DNA of 64,000 nucleotides from Nitrospirillum pindoramense. GTDB lineage: Bacteria; Pseudomonadota; Alphaproteobacteria; Azospirillales; Azospirillaceae. The stretch spans positions 62,001 through 126,000 of the forward strand of contig NZ_VITR01000008.1 in assembly GCF_007827955.1 (NCBI RefSeq). The letters run 5' to 3'. The notes under the pieces were generated by a model. It saw only the letters and a list, made by a program, of their open reading frames with translations, had not been told where the DNA came from and did not search any database. Each line of letters opens with the position of its first letter. Position 1 is the first letter of the stretch. The translations under genes were made by a program, and so were the position numbers. Positions 16,057 to 24,224 of the stretch are shown here, one piece after another.

Positions 16057-16574
16057 AGGCCCGGCACGTCCTTATGATCGGGGGCCTCGCGGTATCCGCC
16101 GGCTTGGCGGTTTTCGGCGACCGCACGCCCAGCGGCGCCGGCGGCGCGGTGGTGGAGGCGGTGACACGGCCGGCGACCACGGGCCCAACGGTCGCCACCC
16201 CCGCCGCCAAGCGCAAGCGCACACCCGCCATCCTGGCGCTGATACCGCGAGAGGCGCTGATCGGCCATGACGGTGAGGCGGCGGTGTCGCATCTGTTCGA
16301 GGAGCCCACCGCCGGCCGGCCGGCGGCCACGGTGGCGGAAGGGGCAGGGGCGTCGGCAGGCCCGCCCCCCCTGCCGTTCACCTATCTGGGGCGGAAATTC
16401 GAGAACGCGGCGTGGGAGGTCTACCTGGCCATCGGCGACCAGACCTACTTCGTGCGCGAGGGCAGCGTCATTGAGCAGAAGTACGTGGTGAACGCCATCA
16501 AGCCGCCTGTCCTCACCTTCACTTACTTACCCTTGAAGCAAATGCAGACCATGACGATCGGTGGGGAAAATTGA
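16053..16574 (+). CDS. PilP / GspC-like periplasmic connector
   Basis: 173 residues. An N-terminal hydrophobic segment (about 5-25) and a low-complexity Ala/Pro linker precede a small beta domain starting near PFTYLGRKFE and ending LTFTYLPLKQMQTMTI. This resembles the homology-region domain of PilP and GspC, which contacts the N0 domain of the secretin. Its position directly before the secretin agrees. Identification rests on context plus this short domain. Confidence 0.6.
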   Translation: MKARHVLMIGGLAVSAGLAVFGDRTPSGAGGAVVEAVTRPATTGPTVATPAAKRKRTPAILALIPREALIGHDGEAAVSHLFEEPTAGRPAATVAEGAGASAGPPPLPFTYLGRKFENAAWEVYLAIGDQTYFVREGSVIEQKYVVNAIKPPVLTFTYLPLKQMQTMTIGGEN

Positions 16575-19078
16575 TGGGCGCCGGGAAGAGGGCGGGCATG
16601 GAAAAGCGGGCGCGGGGCGGCCTGCGGACGGCGGCGGCCTGGCTGATGCTACCCGTCATGGCGCTGACAGGCTGCGCTGGCCAGGATGCCTACAAGGATG
16701 GCGTGGCCCTGGTGCAGGAAGGCAAGGTTGAGGAGGGCATGGCCAAATTCCAGGAGGCCGCCCGGCAGGACCCCCGCGACGTCCTGTACCGGTCGGCCTA
16801 TCTGCAGACGCGTGAACGGGCGCTGACCACCACGGTGGAGCGGGCGGACAGGCTGGTGGCCCAGGGCTCTTTCGACGATGCGCGCGCCCTGTACCGCCAC
16901 GCCCTGGCGCTGAACCCGACCTCGGAGCGGGCGCAGGATGGTCTGTCGGCGCTGGAGGCGCGGGTGCGGCAATCCACCTGGCTGAACGAGGCCGAAAGCC
17001 TGCTGGCCCGTGGGCAGGTGGACGCGGCCAACCACACCCTTGCGCGCGTGTTGACGGAGGCGCCGGCCGATCCGCGCGCCCAGGCGCTGAAGCGCACCAT
17101 TGACGCGAAGCTGAGCGCGTCGGCGCCCGAGGCGCGGCTGGCCCAGGTCTATCGCAAGCCGATCACCATCGAATTCAAGGACGTGACCCTGAAGCAGGTC
17201 TTCGAGGTGATATCCCACACCTCGGGGCTCAATTTCCTGTTCGACAAGGACGTCAAGGTGGACCAGCGCACGTCCATCTTCCTGAAGAACAGCACCATCG
17301 AGGGCGCGGTGCGGATGGTGCTGATGACCAATCAGCTGGAACAGCAGGTGATGGACGGCAACACCGTGCTGATCTACCCGAACACGCCGGCCAAGCAGAA
17401 GGATTACCAGGAACTCAGCGTCCGCACCTTCTACCTGGCCAACGCCGAGGCGAAGACCATCGCCAACACGCTGAAGACCATCATCAAGGTCCGTGACATC
17501 GCGGTGGACGAGAAGCTGAACCTGGTCATCGTCCGCGACACGCCGGACGCCATCCGCATGGCGGAAAAGCTGGTGGCGGTGGAGGACGTGGCCGATCCCG
17601 AAGTCATGCTGGACGTGGAGGTGCTGGAGATCCAGCGCAGCAAGCTGCAGGACCTGGGCATCCAGTGGCCGGCCAGCGCGTCATTCCAGCCGTCGCCCTT
17701 GGGCGCCACGGTCGCAACCGGCGGCGGGTCCACGTCCACCTCCTCCACCTCGTCCACCAGCACGGCGGGGTCTGCGGTTTCTCTCTACGACCTGTCGCAC
17801 CAGACCACCCGCAACATCGGCGTCACTGTCGGCAGCGCCACGGCCAACGCCAACCTTCAGGACTCCAATACCAAGCTGCTGACCAATCCCCGCATCCGCG
17901 TCCGCAACCATGAGAAGGCGAAAATCCTGATCGGACAGCGGCTGCCCAATATCACCTCCACCGCGACATCGACGGGCTTCCTGTCACAATCGGTGAACTA
18001 TATCGACGTCGGCCTGACCTTGAACGTGGAGCCGACGATCTATCTGGACGACAACGTCGGCATCAAGCTGACGCTGGAGGTCAGCAGCATCATCAGCCAG
18101 GTGACGACCCAGACCGGCACCAGCGCCTATGAGATCGGCACCCGCACGGCCAGCACGTCCCTGCGCCTGAAGAACGGGGAAACCGATGTGCTGGCGGGCC
18201 TGATCGACAGCCAGGAACGTACCTCGGGCAACAAGGTGCCCGGCCTAGGCGACATGCCGGTGTTGGGCCGGCTGTTCGGCGCCACCACCGACGACGATCA
18301 GAAGACAGAGATCGTGCTGTCGATCACGCCCCACCTGGTGCGCAACATCCAACGGCCCGACGCTAGTGAGGCCTTGTTCAATTCCGGCACAGAAACCAGC
18401 ATGCACGCGGGCGGCGGGGCCAGCGGTGGGGCCGTGTCAGCGGGCACGGCCTCGGCCGTCGTGCCGGCACCGGCCGCCGCCAGCTCCGCCAAGGCGGCGA
18501 CGCCCCAGGGGACGCAATCGGGGGCGCAATCGGGGGCACCGGCCGGCCTGGGCTTGCCCGGAAGCATGCCGTCCACCGACACCGGCGTCTCCTCGGGCAC
18601 GTCCTCCGCCGGCGCGCTGCCGGTGGAGGAGGGGGCGGTGGGCGCCGTCTCGGGAAGCGGCACGGTGCAACTGCAATGGCAGGGCAACAGCCCGGTGGCC
18701 GTGGGCGGTACCGTCACCCTGAGCCTGCTGGCGCAGGCGACCCAGCCGGTGACCGGCCTGCCGGTGACCTTGGGGTATGACGCCACCAAGCTGCAGGTCA
18801 CCAATATCACCGAGGGCGCGTTCCTGAAGCAGGGCGGTGCCACCACCAGCTTTTCCACCCGGCTGCCCGGCAACGGGCAGCTGACCATCGCCGACAGCGT
18901 CACATCCGGCGCCGGCGCCACGGCCCAGGGCGTGCTGGCGACGGTCACGTTCAAGGCCCTGGCCGCCACCCCCTCCACCGCTGTTGAGCTGGTGTCCTCC
19001 ACGCCGGCGGGGGTGGATGGGGTGCCCCTCACCCTGTTGCCGCCCAACCCATTCACCCTGCGGATCACCGGCCCATGA
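16574..19078 (+). CDS. gspD: Outer-membrane secretin (GspD/PilQ type) with TPR repeats and C-terminal cohesin domain
   Basis: About 834 residues. The start ATG at 16574 overlaps the previous stop (TGATG) and has GGGGAA upstream. A lipobox LTGC (Cys34) makes it a lipoprotein. Residues about 40-150 look like TPR repeats (DGVALVQEGKVEEGMAKFQEA). A secretin N-domain begins near ITIEFKDVTLKQVF, then N1-type domains, then the secretin barrel with the conserved VPGLGDMPVLGRLFG. After a Ser/Gly/Ala-rich linker (about 595-690) comes a cohesin-like domain (VQLQWQGNSPVAVGG ... VTFKAL). Typical GspD lacks both the TPR and cohesin parts. It forms the outer-membrane exit channel. Confidence 0.9.
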   Translation: MGAGKRAGMEKRARGGLRTAAAWLMLPVMALTGCAGQDAYKDGVALVQEGKVEEGMAKFQEAARQDPRDVLYRSAYLQTRERALTTTVERADRLVAQGSFDDARALYRHALALNPTSERAQDGLSALEARVRQSTWLNEAESLLARGQVDAANHTLARVLTEAPADPRAQALKRTIDAKLSASAPEARLAQVYRKPITIEFKDVTLKQVFEVISHTSGLNFLFDKDVKVDQRTSIFLKNSTIEGAVRMVLMTNQLEQQVMDGNTVLIYPNTPAKQKDYQELSVRTFYLANAEAKTIANTLKTIIKVRDIAVDEKLNLVIVRDTPDAIRMAEKLVAVEDVADPEVMLDVEVLEIQRSKLQDLGIQWPASASFQPSPLGATVATGGGSTSTSSTSSTSTAGSAVSLYDLSHQTTRNIGVTVGSATANANLQDSNTKLLTNPRIRVRNHEKAKILIGQRLPNITSTATSTGFLSQSVNYIDVGLTLNVEPTIYLDDNVGIKLTLEVSSIISQVTTQTGTSAYEIGTRTASTSLRLKNGETDVLAGLIDSQERTSGNKVPGLGDMPVLGRLFGATTDDDQKTEIVLSITPHLVRNIQRPDASEALFNSGTETSMHAGGGASGGAVSAGTASAVVPAPAAASSAKAATPQGTQSGAQSGAPAGLGLPGSMPSTDTGVSSGTSSAGALPVEEGAVGAVSGSGTVQLQWQGNSPVAVGGTVTLSLLAQATQPVTGLPVTLGYDATKLQVTNITEGAFLKQGGATTSFSTRLPGNGQLTIADSVTSGAGATAQGVLATVTFKALAATPSTAVELVSSTPAGVDGVPLTLLPPNPFTLRITGP

Positions 19079-19551
19079 CCGGGCGCCAGGCGGGGTTCAC
19101 GTTGATCGAACTGCTGGTGACGCTGGCCATCGTCGGCCTGCTGGCCACCATAGTCCTGCCCGTGGCGCAGGTGGCCAGCCAGCGGGAACGGGAGGCGGAG
19201 CTGCGCCGGGCTCTGCACGACATCCGCCAGGCCATCGACGCCTATCACCAGGCCAGTGACGACGGCCGCATCCCGAAAGAGGCCGGCACCACCGGATACC
19301 CCGCCGATCTGGATATCCTGGTGGAGGGGGTTCCGGATCAGCGGGATCCCGACCACCACAAGATCTTTTTCCTGCGGCGCCTGCCGCGCAATCCCCTGGC
19401 GGCCGATCCGGACCTGGCGGACGCCGCCACCTGGGCCAAGCGCAGCTATGCCAGCGAGGCCGACGCCCCCCAGGAAGGCGATGACGTCTACGACGTCTAT
19501 GCCCCCCAGGCGCGGCTGGGCCTAAACGGCATTCCCTATAATAGATGGTGA
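19075..19551 (+). CDS. Pseudopilin (type II secretion GspG-like), second of the operon
   Basis: 158 residues. The prepilin site AG|FTLIELLVTLAIVGLL with Glu5 lies almost at the N-terminus (leader of about 7 residues). The body has a helix REREAELRRALHDIRQAIDAYHQASDDGRI and FFLRRLPRNPL, a minor-pseudopilin type distinct from GspG. The gene overlaps the secretin stop by ATGA at 19075. It is predicted to be processed by the peptidase at 615-1373 and to sit in the pseudopilus, probably at or near the tip. Confidence 0.85.
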   Translation: MTGRQAGFTLIELLVTLAIVGLLATIVLPVAQVASQREREAELRRALHDIRQAIDAYHQASDDGRIPKEAGTTGYPADLDILVEGVPDQRDPDHHKIFFLRRLPRNPLAADPDLADAATWAKRSYASEADAPQEGDDVYDVYAPQARLGLNGIPYNRW

Positions 19552-19958
19552 TGGCCATGGTCCCGACGATGACGAGGCCGCCCGCCGGGCGGCGCGCGGG
19601 TTTCACGCTGGTGGAGCTGTTGGTGGTCCTGGCCATCGTCGGGCTGCTGCTAAGCCTGGCGCTGCCCCGCTATTACCAGTCCATCGACACGGCGAAGGAA
19701 AAGGTTCTGGCCGAGAACCTGCGGGTGACGCGCGACGCCATCGACAAGTTCTACGGCGACCTGGGCCGCTATCCCGACACCCTTGAGGAACTGGTGGACA
19801 AGCGTTACCTGCGCGCCTTGCCGTTCGACCCGGTGGCGGGAAGCGACCGCGCATGGGTGATCATTCCGCCGGAGGAGCAATACGGCGGAAACGTCTACGA
19901 TCTGAAAAGCGGCGCGCCCGGCACCGGTCATGACGGCCGGGCGTTCGGGGATATGTGA
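19551..19958 (+). CDS. Pseudopilin (type II secretion GspG-like), third of the operon
   Basis: About 135 residues with the prepilin site AG|FTLVELLVVLAIVGLL and Glu5, then SIDTAKEKVLAENLRVTRDAIDKFYGDLGRYPDTLEELV. The start is either 19551 (overlapping the previous TGA) or 19545; both keep the leader short. The C-terminus lacks the GspG calcium-site pattern. It is a minor-pseudopilin candidate in the same translationally coupled operon. Confidence 0.85.
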   Translation: MAMVPTMTRPPAGRRAGFTLVELLVVLAIVGLLLSLALPRYYQSIDTAKEKVLAENLRVTRDAIDKFYGDLGRYPDTLEELVDKRYLRALPFDPVAGSDRAWVIIPPEEQYGGNVYDLKSGAPGTGHDGRAFGDM

Positions 19959-19961
19959 GCC

Positions 19962-20501
19962 GTGCGCGCTTTCCCCAACGGCGCCGGTGCGCGGCCGAAC
20001 GCCCAAGCCGGCTTCACCTATCTGGCCCTGCTCATTCTCCTCGCCCTGGTCGGCCTGGTGGCGTCGGCCAGCCTGCAGGCGGGGTCGCTGATGCGGCGGC
20101 GCCAGGCGGAGGAGGCTCTGCTGGACGTCGGCACCGAATTCCGCCTGGCCTTGCGCAGTTACGCCGACGCCACGCCGGCCGGGTTGTCCCGGGCGCCCCA
20201 TACCCTGGAAGAGCTGCTGCGCGACCCCCGTTATCCCGGTGTCCGGCGCCACCTGCGCCGTCTTGAGGCCGATCCGCTGACCGGGCAGGCGACCTGGGGT
20301 TTGGTCAGGACGCCCGATGGCGCGGGCATTCTTGGCATTTACAGCCTGGCGCCGGGGCACCCCATCAAGCGGGCCGATTTCCCCGCGGCGTATCAGGACT
20401 TCAACGATAAGGACCGTTATGCCGACTGGGTCTTCGTCCAGGCGCCCCCCGCCACGGCGTTGACCCGCGCCGGCGCGCGGATACCTGCCGGTCCCAAATG
20501 A
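19962..20501 (+). CDS. Atypical pseudopilin lacking Glu5 (FTYL type)
   Basis: 179 residues starting with GTG at 19962, 3 bases after the previous stop. The N-terminus has a prepilin-like site AG|FTYLALLILLALVGL. Position 5 after cleavage is Ala, not the Glu needed for ordinary pilin docking. In T2SS the tip pseudopilin GspK also lacks Glu5, so a tip role is a reasonable inference. The rest (DVGTEFRLALRSYADATP, HTLEELLRDPRYPG, LRRLEADPLTG) resembles the globular part of the neighbouring pseudopilins. Its stop overlaps the region before the DsbA-like gene. Confidence 0.75.
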   Translation: MRAFPNGAGARPNAQAGFTYLALLILLALVGLVASASLQAGSLMRRRQAEEALLDVGTEFRLALRSYADATPAGLSRAPHTLEELLRDPRYPGVRRHLRRLEADPLTGQATWGLVRTPDGAGILGIYSLAPGHPIKRADFPAAYQDFNDKDRYADWVFVQAPPATALTRAGARIPAGPK

Positions 20502-20536
20502 TCCCTTCCGTTCCGCTTTTTCATGAGGATGACGTC

Positions 20537-21382
20537 ATGCTTCGCCGTTTCGTGAGTGCGGCATTCGATCTTGCGCGATCAACCCCCGTTTCCGCCGTCA
20601 TCGCCGCGGGGATGGGGTTGTTGCTGGCCGGATGTGGCGCGACGCCTTCCACCTGCGCCGGCGGCTTCTGCCCCTTGCCCGCCGCCGCCGATTCCGCAGA
20701 GGCCGTGCGCCAGGGTGATCTGGGCCGGGGGATACGGGATTACCTGTTGGCCCATCCCGAGGTGCTTCTGGAAGCGCAGCAGGCCCTGGCCGCCAAGCAG
20801 GCCGCCGACCGCCAGGCGCAAGCCAGGGCGCTGGTCGCGCGGAACCATGATGCCCTGGTGGCCGATCCGGAGGATCCGGAGATGGGCAATCCCCGCGGCG
20901 ACGTCACCATCGTGGAGTTCTTCGATGACGAATGTCCCTACTGCAAGATGATGGCCCCCACGCTGGAGGCGCTGATCCGAACGGATCCCGGCGTTCGCGT
21001 GGTGCTGAAGGACATCGCCATCCTGGGGCCGGGGTCGGAGGTCGCAGCCCGTTACGCCTTGGCCGCCAAGCGCCAGGGCAAATACGCGGCCTTTCACGCG
21101 GCGCTCATGGCGGACAAGACGCCGGAGCACCAGTTGACGGAGGCGCATCTGCTGGAAATCGCCGCGCGGCTGAATCTGGACACGGCCCGCCTGGCGCGGG
21201 ATATCCAGGCACCGGAGATCATGGGGCGGGCCGGCCGCAACCGTGCCTTGGCCCAGGCGATAGGGGTGACCGCCACGCCCGGCCTGGTGATCGGAGACAG
21301 CGTCCAGACCGGTGCCCTGACGCCGGACGCCCTGGCCAAGGCGGTCGCCGCCGCCCGCGCCCGCAAGGCGCAAGCCCCCTGA
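20537..21382 (+). CDS. DsbA-family thiol oxidoreductase, lipoprotein
   Basis: About 281 residues. The start at 20537 has GAGGA about 8 bases upstream; an ATG at 20498 overlapping the previous stop is a less likely alternative. A lipobox LAGC (Cys33) predicts lipidation. After a helical leader comes a thioredoxin fold with the redox motif CPYC (C133-C136) and the cis-Pro region TATPGLV. This is the DsbA/Com1-like group with an inserted helical domain. It would form or shuffle disulfides in the periplasm. As the last gene of the secretion operon it may fold secreted substrates or machinery. Confidence 0.85.
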   Translation: MLRRFVSAAFDLARSTPVSAVIAAGMGLLLAGCGATPSTCAGGFCPLPAAADSAEAVRQGDLGRGIRDYLLAHPEVLLEAQQALAAKQAADRQAQARALVARNHDALVADPEDPEMGNPRGDVTIVEFFDDECPYCKMMAPTLEALIRTDPGVRVVLKDIAILGPGSEVAARYALAAKRQGKYAAFHAALMADKTPEHQLTEAHLLEIAARLNLDTARLARDIQAPEIMGRAGRNRALAQAIGVTATPGLVIGDSVQTGALTPDALAKAVAAARARKAQAP

Positions 21383-21400
21383 GGGGACTTGCAGCCGCCC

Positions 21401-21640
21401 TTACAGGCGGGCGCTCAGCTGCAATCCAAAGGTCCGGGGCGGGGCGAGATTGCTCAGCGCGCGGGAACCGTCCAGGTTGCCGGTGATGGAAATGTTGGTG
21501 AAGACCTGCCGGTTCGTGATGTTGTCGATGAAGGCCGCGACCTGGAAGGGACTATCGTCCGGCACGAAGGTCACCCGCGCCTTCAGCCACCAGAAGGCTG
21601 ATTGCAGGGCGCGCGGGGTCCTTGAAGGCGGAGAAATAGG
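21401..21640 (-). pseudogene. 3' remnant of a TonB-dependent receptor gene
   Basis: About 75 codons in one minus-strand frame end at TAA (21401-21403). The translation contains RVTFVPDDSPFQVAAFIDN, then ITNRQVFTNISITGNLDG, then APPRTFGLQLSARL. This is the classic last two to three beta-strands of a TonB-dependent receptor, ending in an aromatic/Leu outer-membrane signature. Nothing upstream continues the barrel: homology stops near 21620, followed by about 120 bases of AT-rich sequence and then the 3' end of a kinase gene. I read it as the leftover of a deleted receptor gene. Confidence 0.7.
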
Positions 21641-21760
21641 ATATATAGTTTATACAAATATGACGTGCGGGATCATATTCATATATCAATAGGGCATCCA
21701 TTAGAAAGACATCGGCGCGCTTTCCCGAGAGACGCGTGCCACCTGACCGGCTCAGGCGCT

Positions 21761-23164
21761 TCAGGCTGGTTCCGCTGCCGCTTCAACGTCGGCGATGGGC
21801 AGGGTAAACTCGAAGATGGCACCTCCTTGCGGCGCGTTGCGCGCGGTGAGCGCGCCACCCAAGGCTTCAATGGCCGACTGGCAGATCTGTAGCCCCATGC
21901 CCATGCCCCCGACTTTGGTGGTGAAGAAGGGCTTGAATATTTTCGACAGCGCTTCAGCGGTGATGCCGGGGCCCGTATCGGCCACCGATACCCGGACGAA
22001 TCCCATATCCATGGCTTGAGCCGTCACCGTGACGCTTCGTGCCCGCGGCGGGGTGTCGGCCATGGCATCCAGGCTGTTCATGATTAGGTTCACCAGCACC
22101 TGCTGCAGTTCAACGCGATCGGCGACCACCGGCGGCAGGTCGGGCGGGCAGGTGATGACCATCAGCGTTTCATGAACGATCAGGTCACGTTCCAGCAGGC
22201 TGCGGGTTTCAGATAAGAGTTTGGCCAAATTCAGCGGCGCGATCTCCCGCGTGCCTTTGACCAGTTGGTCCCGCGTCCGCCGCACGATGTCGGCCAGACG
22301 CTGACCATTGATTTGCATCCGCTGCAGGACCCGCAGCGCCGCGTCGGTATCGGGCGGCGTGGCTTGCAGCCGGCGCACACCCGTTCCGGCATCGGTCAGG
22401 ATGGCGGCGATCGGCTGGTTCAGTTCATGCGCCAGCGAGGTGGACAGGGCATCCACCGTGGCGATGCGGTTGGATCTGGCGAGTTCCGCTTGGGCCGCCA
22501 GACGCATGGCCTCGATCCGTTCCCGTTCCGTCAAGTCGACATGACTGGACATCTGCACGGTTTCGCTCACCAGTCGCACGCGGTACAGCACCGGGATGCG
22601 CCGGTCGTCCTTGCCGATCAGCACCGTGCTGCCCGCGATGTTCCTCCAGCCATTGAACGCGGCTTCCAACTGGTGGGTCAGCACCTGCAGCGCGTTTTCG
22701 GCATTCTGTCGCGGCGGCTTAGCGGCCAGTTCCGCCCTGTCCTCATATCCCAGCAACTGTGCCAGGGCGTCGTTCACCTCGACCGTCCTGATGGCATTGA
22801 CGCAGCGCTCCAGGAATTCCGGGTGCGCGGCGACATAGGCGCGGAAATCGGTGATGCCCTGGGCCTTCAGTCCGTCCAGCAAGGTCTTGGCTTCGCCGAT
22901 GTCCTGTTCGCAGAAGCTGATGGTGCTGACCTCGAACAGGCGACGGTATCGGGCATCGCTGAGCGCCAAGTCGCGGGCGTGGGTGTCCAGCCGTTGTTCC
23001 AGCGTGGTATTGCACCGGCGGAGATTGTCCAACTCCCGGCCGCTTTCCGTCAGCGCCGCGCGGGTGACGTTCAGTTTCCGCCGGCTGACCAACAGTGCGG
23101 CGCCGACGGTGGCCAGCAGGATCAACATTGAGAGGACAGTCAACTCCCCGGTCAGATCGCTCAT
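21761..23164 (-). CDS. Membrane-anchored PAS sensor histidine kinase
   Basis: About 467 residues from the ATG at 23164 (MSDLTGEL); the frame stays open further upstream but only as antisense of the next gene. One N-terminal membrane helix (about 8-28), a coiled coil, then a sensor module with the motif LKAQGITDFRAYVAAHPEFL and a PAS-like part. The H-box SLAHELNQPIAAILTDAG (about 250) is followed by N, G1 and G2 boxes (NLIMNSLDAM, DTGPGI, GMGMGLQICQS). It belongs to the FixL/NtrB-like group. No response regulator is adjacent, so it is an orphan; the FixJ-type regulators at 38.4 and 42.2 kb are possible partners. Confidence 0.85.
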   Translation of the reverse strand: MSDLTGELTVLSMLILLATVGAALLVSRRKLNVTRAALTESGRELDNLRRCNTTLEQRLDTHARDLALSDARYRRLFEVSTISFCEQDIGEAKTLLDGLKAQGITDFRAYVAAHPEFLERCVNAIRTVEVNDALAQLLGYEDRAELAAKPPRQNAENALQVLTHQLEAAFNGWRNIAGSTVLIGKDDRRIPVLYRVRLVSETVQMSSHVDLTERERIEAMRLAAQAELARSNRIATVDALSTSLAHELNQPIAAILTDAGTGVRRLQATPPDTDAALRVLQRMQINGQRLADIVRRTRDQLVKGTREIAPLNLAKLLSETRSLLERDLIVHETLMVITCPPDLPPVVADRVELQQVLVNLIMNSLDAMADTPPRARSVTVTAQAMDMGFVRVSVADTGPGITAEALSKIFKPFFTTKVGGMGMGLQICQSAIEALGGALTARNAPQGGAIFEFTLPIADVEAAAEPA

Positions 23165-23395
23165 TTGGGTGTGCCGACTATCCCGTTTCTCAAAGCAAAA
23201 CCGCCGTTGACCTTGATCAGCGCGCCTCGGATGAAGCCCTGGGACCGGACGTTTGGCAAGCGCATCCCGCCCGCGCGGGCGATATGTGTACCGTTTCGTG
23301 CAAATCCTGCCAGCCAGGACAAGCCCCCGGACCTGACCGGGCGGAAAGTGCGGCCGGCCCACGAGGCCACCTCCTACCGATCCGGAGCCAACGAC

Positions 23396-24133
23396 ATGTC
23401 CGACGCCACCAGCCGCAAGCCGAACCCGCTGTATGCCGACCCGGAAAACCCGGTGCTTCCCGCCACCCCGGTGGCCCTGGACCTGCGCCGGGCGGCCCTC
23501 GTCGTCACCGATCCGCAAATCGACTTCCTGAGCCCGCACGGTGCCGCCTGGGGCGCCTTTGGCGAGAATATCACCGAGATCGGCACCGTGCCCAACCTGG
23601 GCCGGCTGATGGCCGCCGCCAAGGCGGTGGACCTGCCCGTCGTGATTTCCCCCCATTATTATTACCCGCATGATCACCAGTGGGACTTCGCGGCACCGGG
23701 CGAAGCGCTGATGCACAAGATGCGCATGTTCGATCGGCGCGACCCCCTGTCATTGGAGGGCTTCGCCGGGTCCGGTGCCGACTGGATGCCGGAATACAAA
23801 TCCCTGATCGAGGATGGGCGGACCATCGTCTGTTCCCCGCACAAGATCGCGGGGCCGCAGACCAACGACGTGTTGTTCCAGTTGCGCAAGCATCGGGTGG
23901 ACCAGGTCATCCTGGCCGGCATGGCCGCGAACTTCTGCGTGGAATCCCATTTGCGGGACTTCGTGGAGCATGGCTTCGAGGTCGTGGTGGTGCGGGACGC
24001 GACGGCCGCCAGCAAGATACCGGAAGGCGATGGCTATCTGGCGGCCTTGACCAACTTCCGGTGGTTGGCCAGCGGCTTGTGGACCACGGAAGAGACCATC
24101 GCCCGCCTGAACGCGGCCCAAGCGGCGGTGTGA
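23396..24133 (+). CDS. Isochorismatase-family cysteine hydrolase
   Basis: 245 residues. The start at 23396 has GGAG about 11 bases upstream; the upstream open frame overlaps the kinase promoter region and has no family similarity. The Asp-Lys-Cys triad of the isochorismatase-like fold is seen as TDPQIDF (D43), SPHK (K150) and ANFCVESHLRD (C181), with the usual cis-peptide region before the cysteine. Such enzymes hydrolyse amides or vinyl ethers; the substrate cannot be read from sequence. It is cytoplasmic, transcribed divergently from the kinase and ends at a strong hairpin. Confidence 0.88.
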   Translation: MSDATSRKPNPLYADPENPVLPATPVALDLRRAALVVTDPQIDFLSPHGAAWGAFGENITEIGTVPNLGRLMAAAKAVDLPVVISPHYYYPHDHQWDFAAPGEALMHKMRMFDRRDPLSLEGFAGSGADWMPEYKSLIEDGRTIVCSPHKIAGPQTNDVLFQLRKHRVDQVILAGMAANFCVESHLRDFVEHGFEVVVVRDATAASKIPEGDGYLAALTNFRWLASGLWTTEETIARLNAAQAAV

Positions 24134-24142
24134 CCCGGCGTG

Positions 24143-24179
24143 CGGATGTCCGCCGATTTCTCATGTCGGCGGACATCCG
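24143..24179. terminator. Bidirectional terminator hairpin between hydrolase and methyltransferase genes
   Basis: Perfect 14-base inverted arms (24143-24156 and 24166-24179, CGGATGTCCGCCGA on the left) with a 9-base loop. It lies 10 bases after the hydrolase stop and 46 bases from the stop of the converging methyltransferase gene. No long T-run is present, but the stem is very stable. Confidence 0.7.
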
Positions 24180-24224
24180 TAGCCAATACCGGGAGTGATG
24201 GGGCCGGCTTCGGATGCGGCCGCC

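Noticed and set aside
21640-21760. AT-rich patch as an insertion-sequence remnant
   Set aside because: I found no inverted terminal repeats, target duplication or transposase fragment; only the composition shift is visible.
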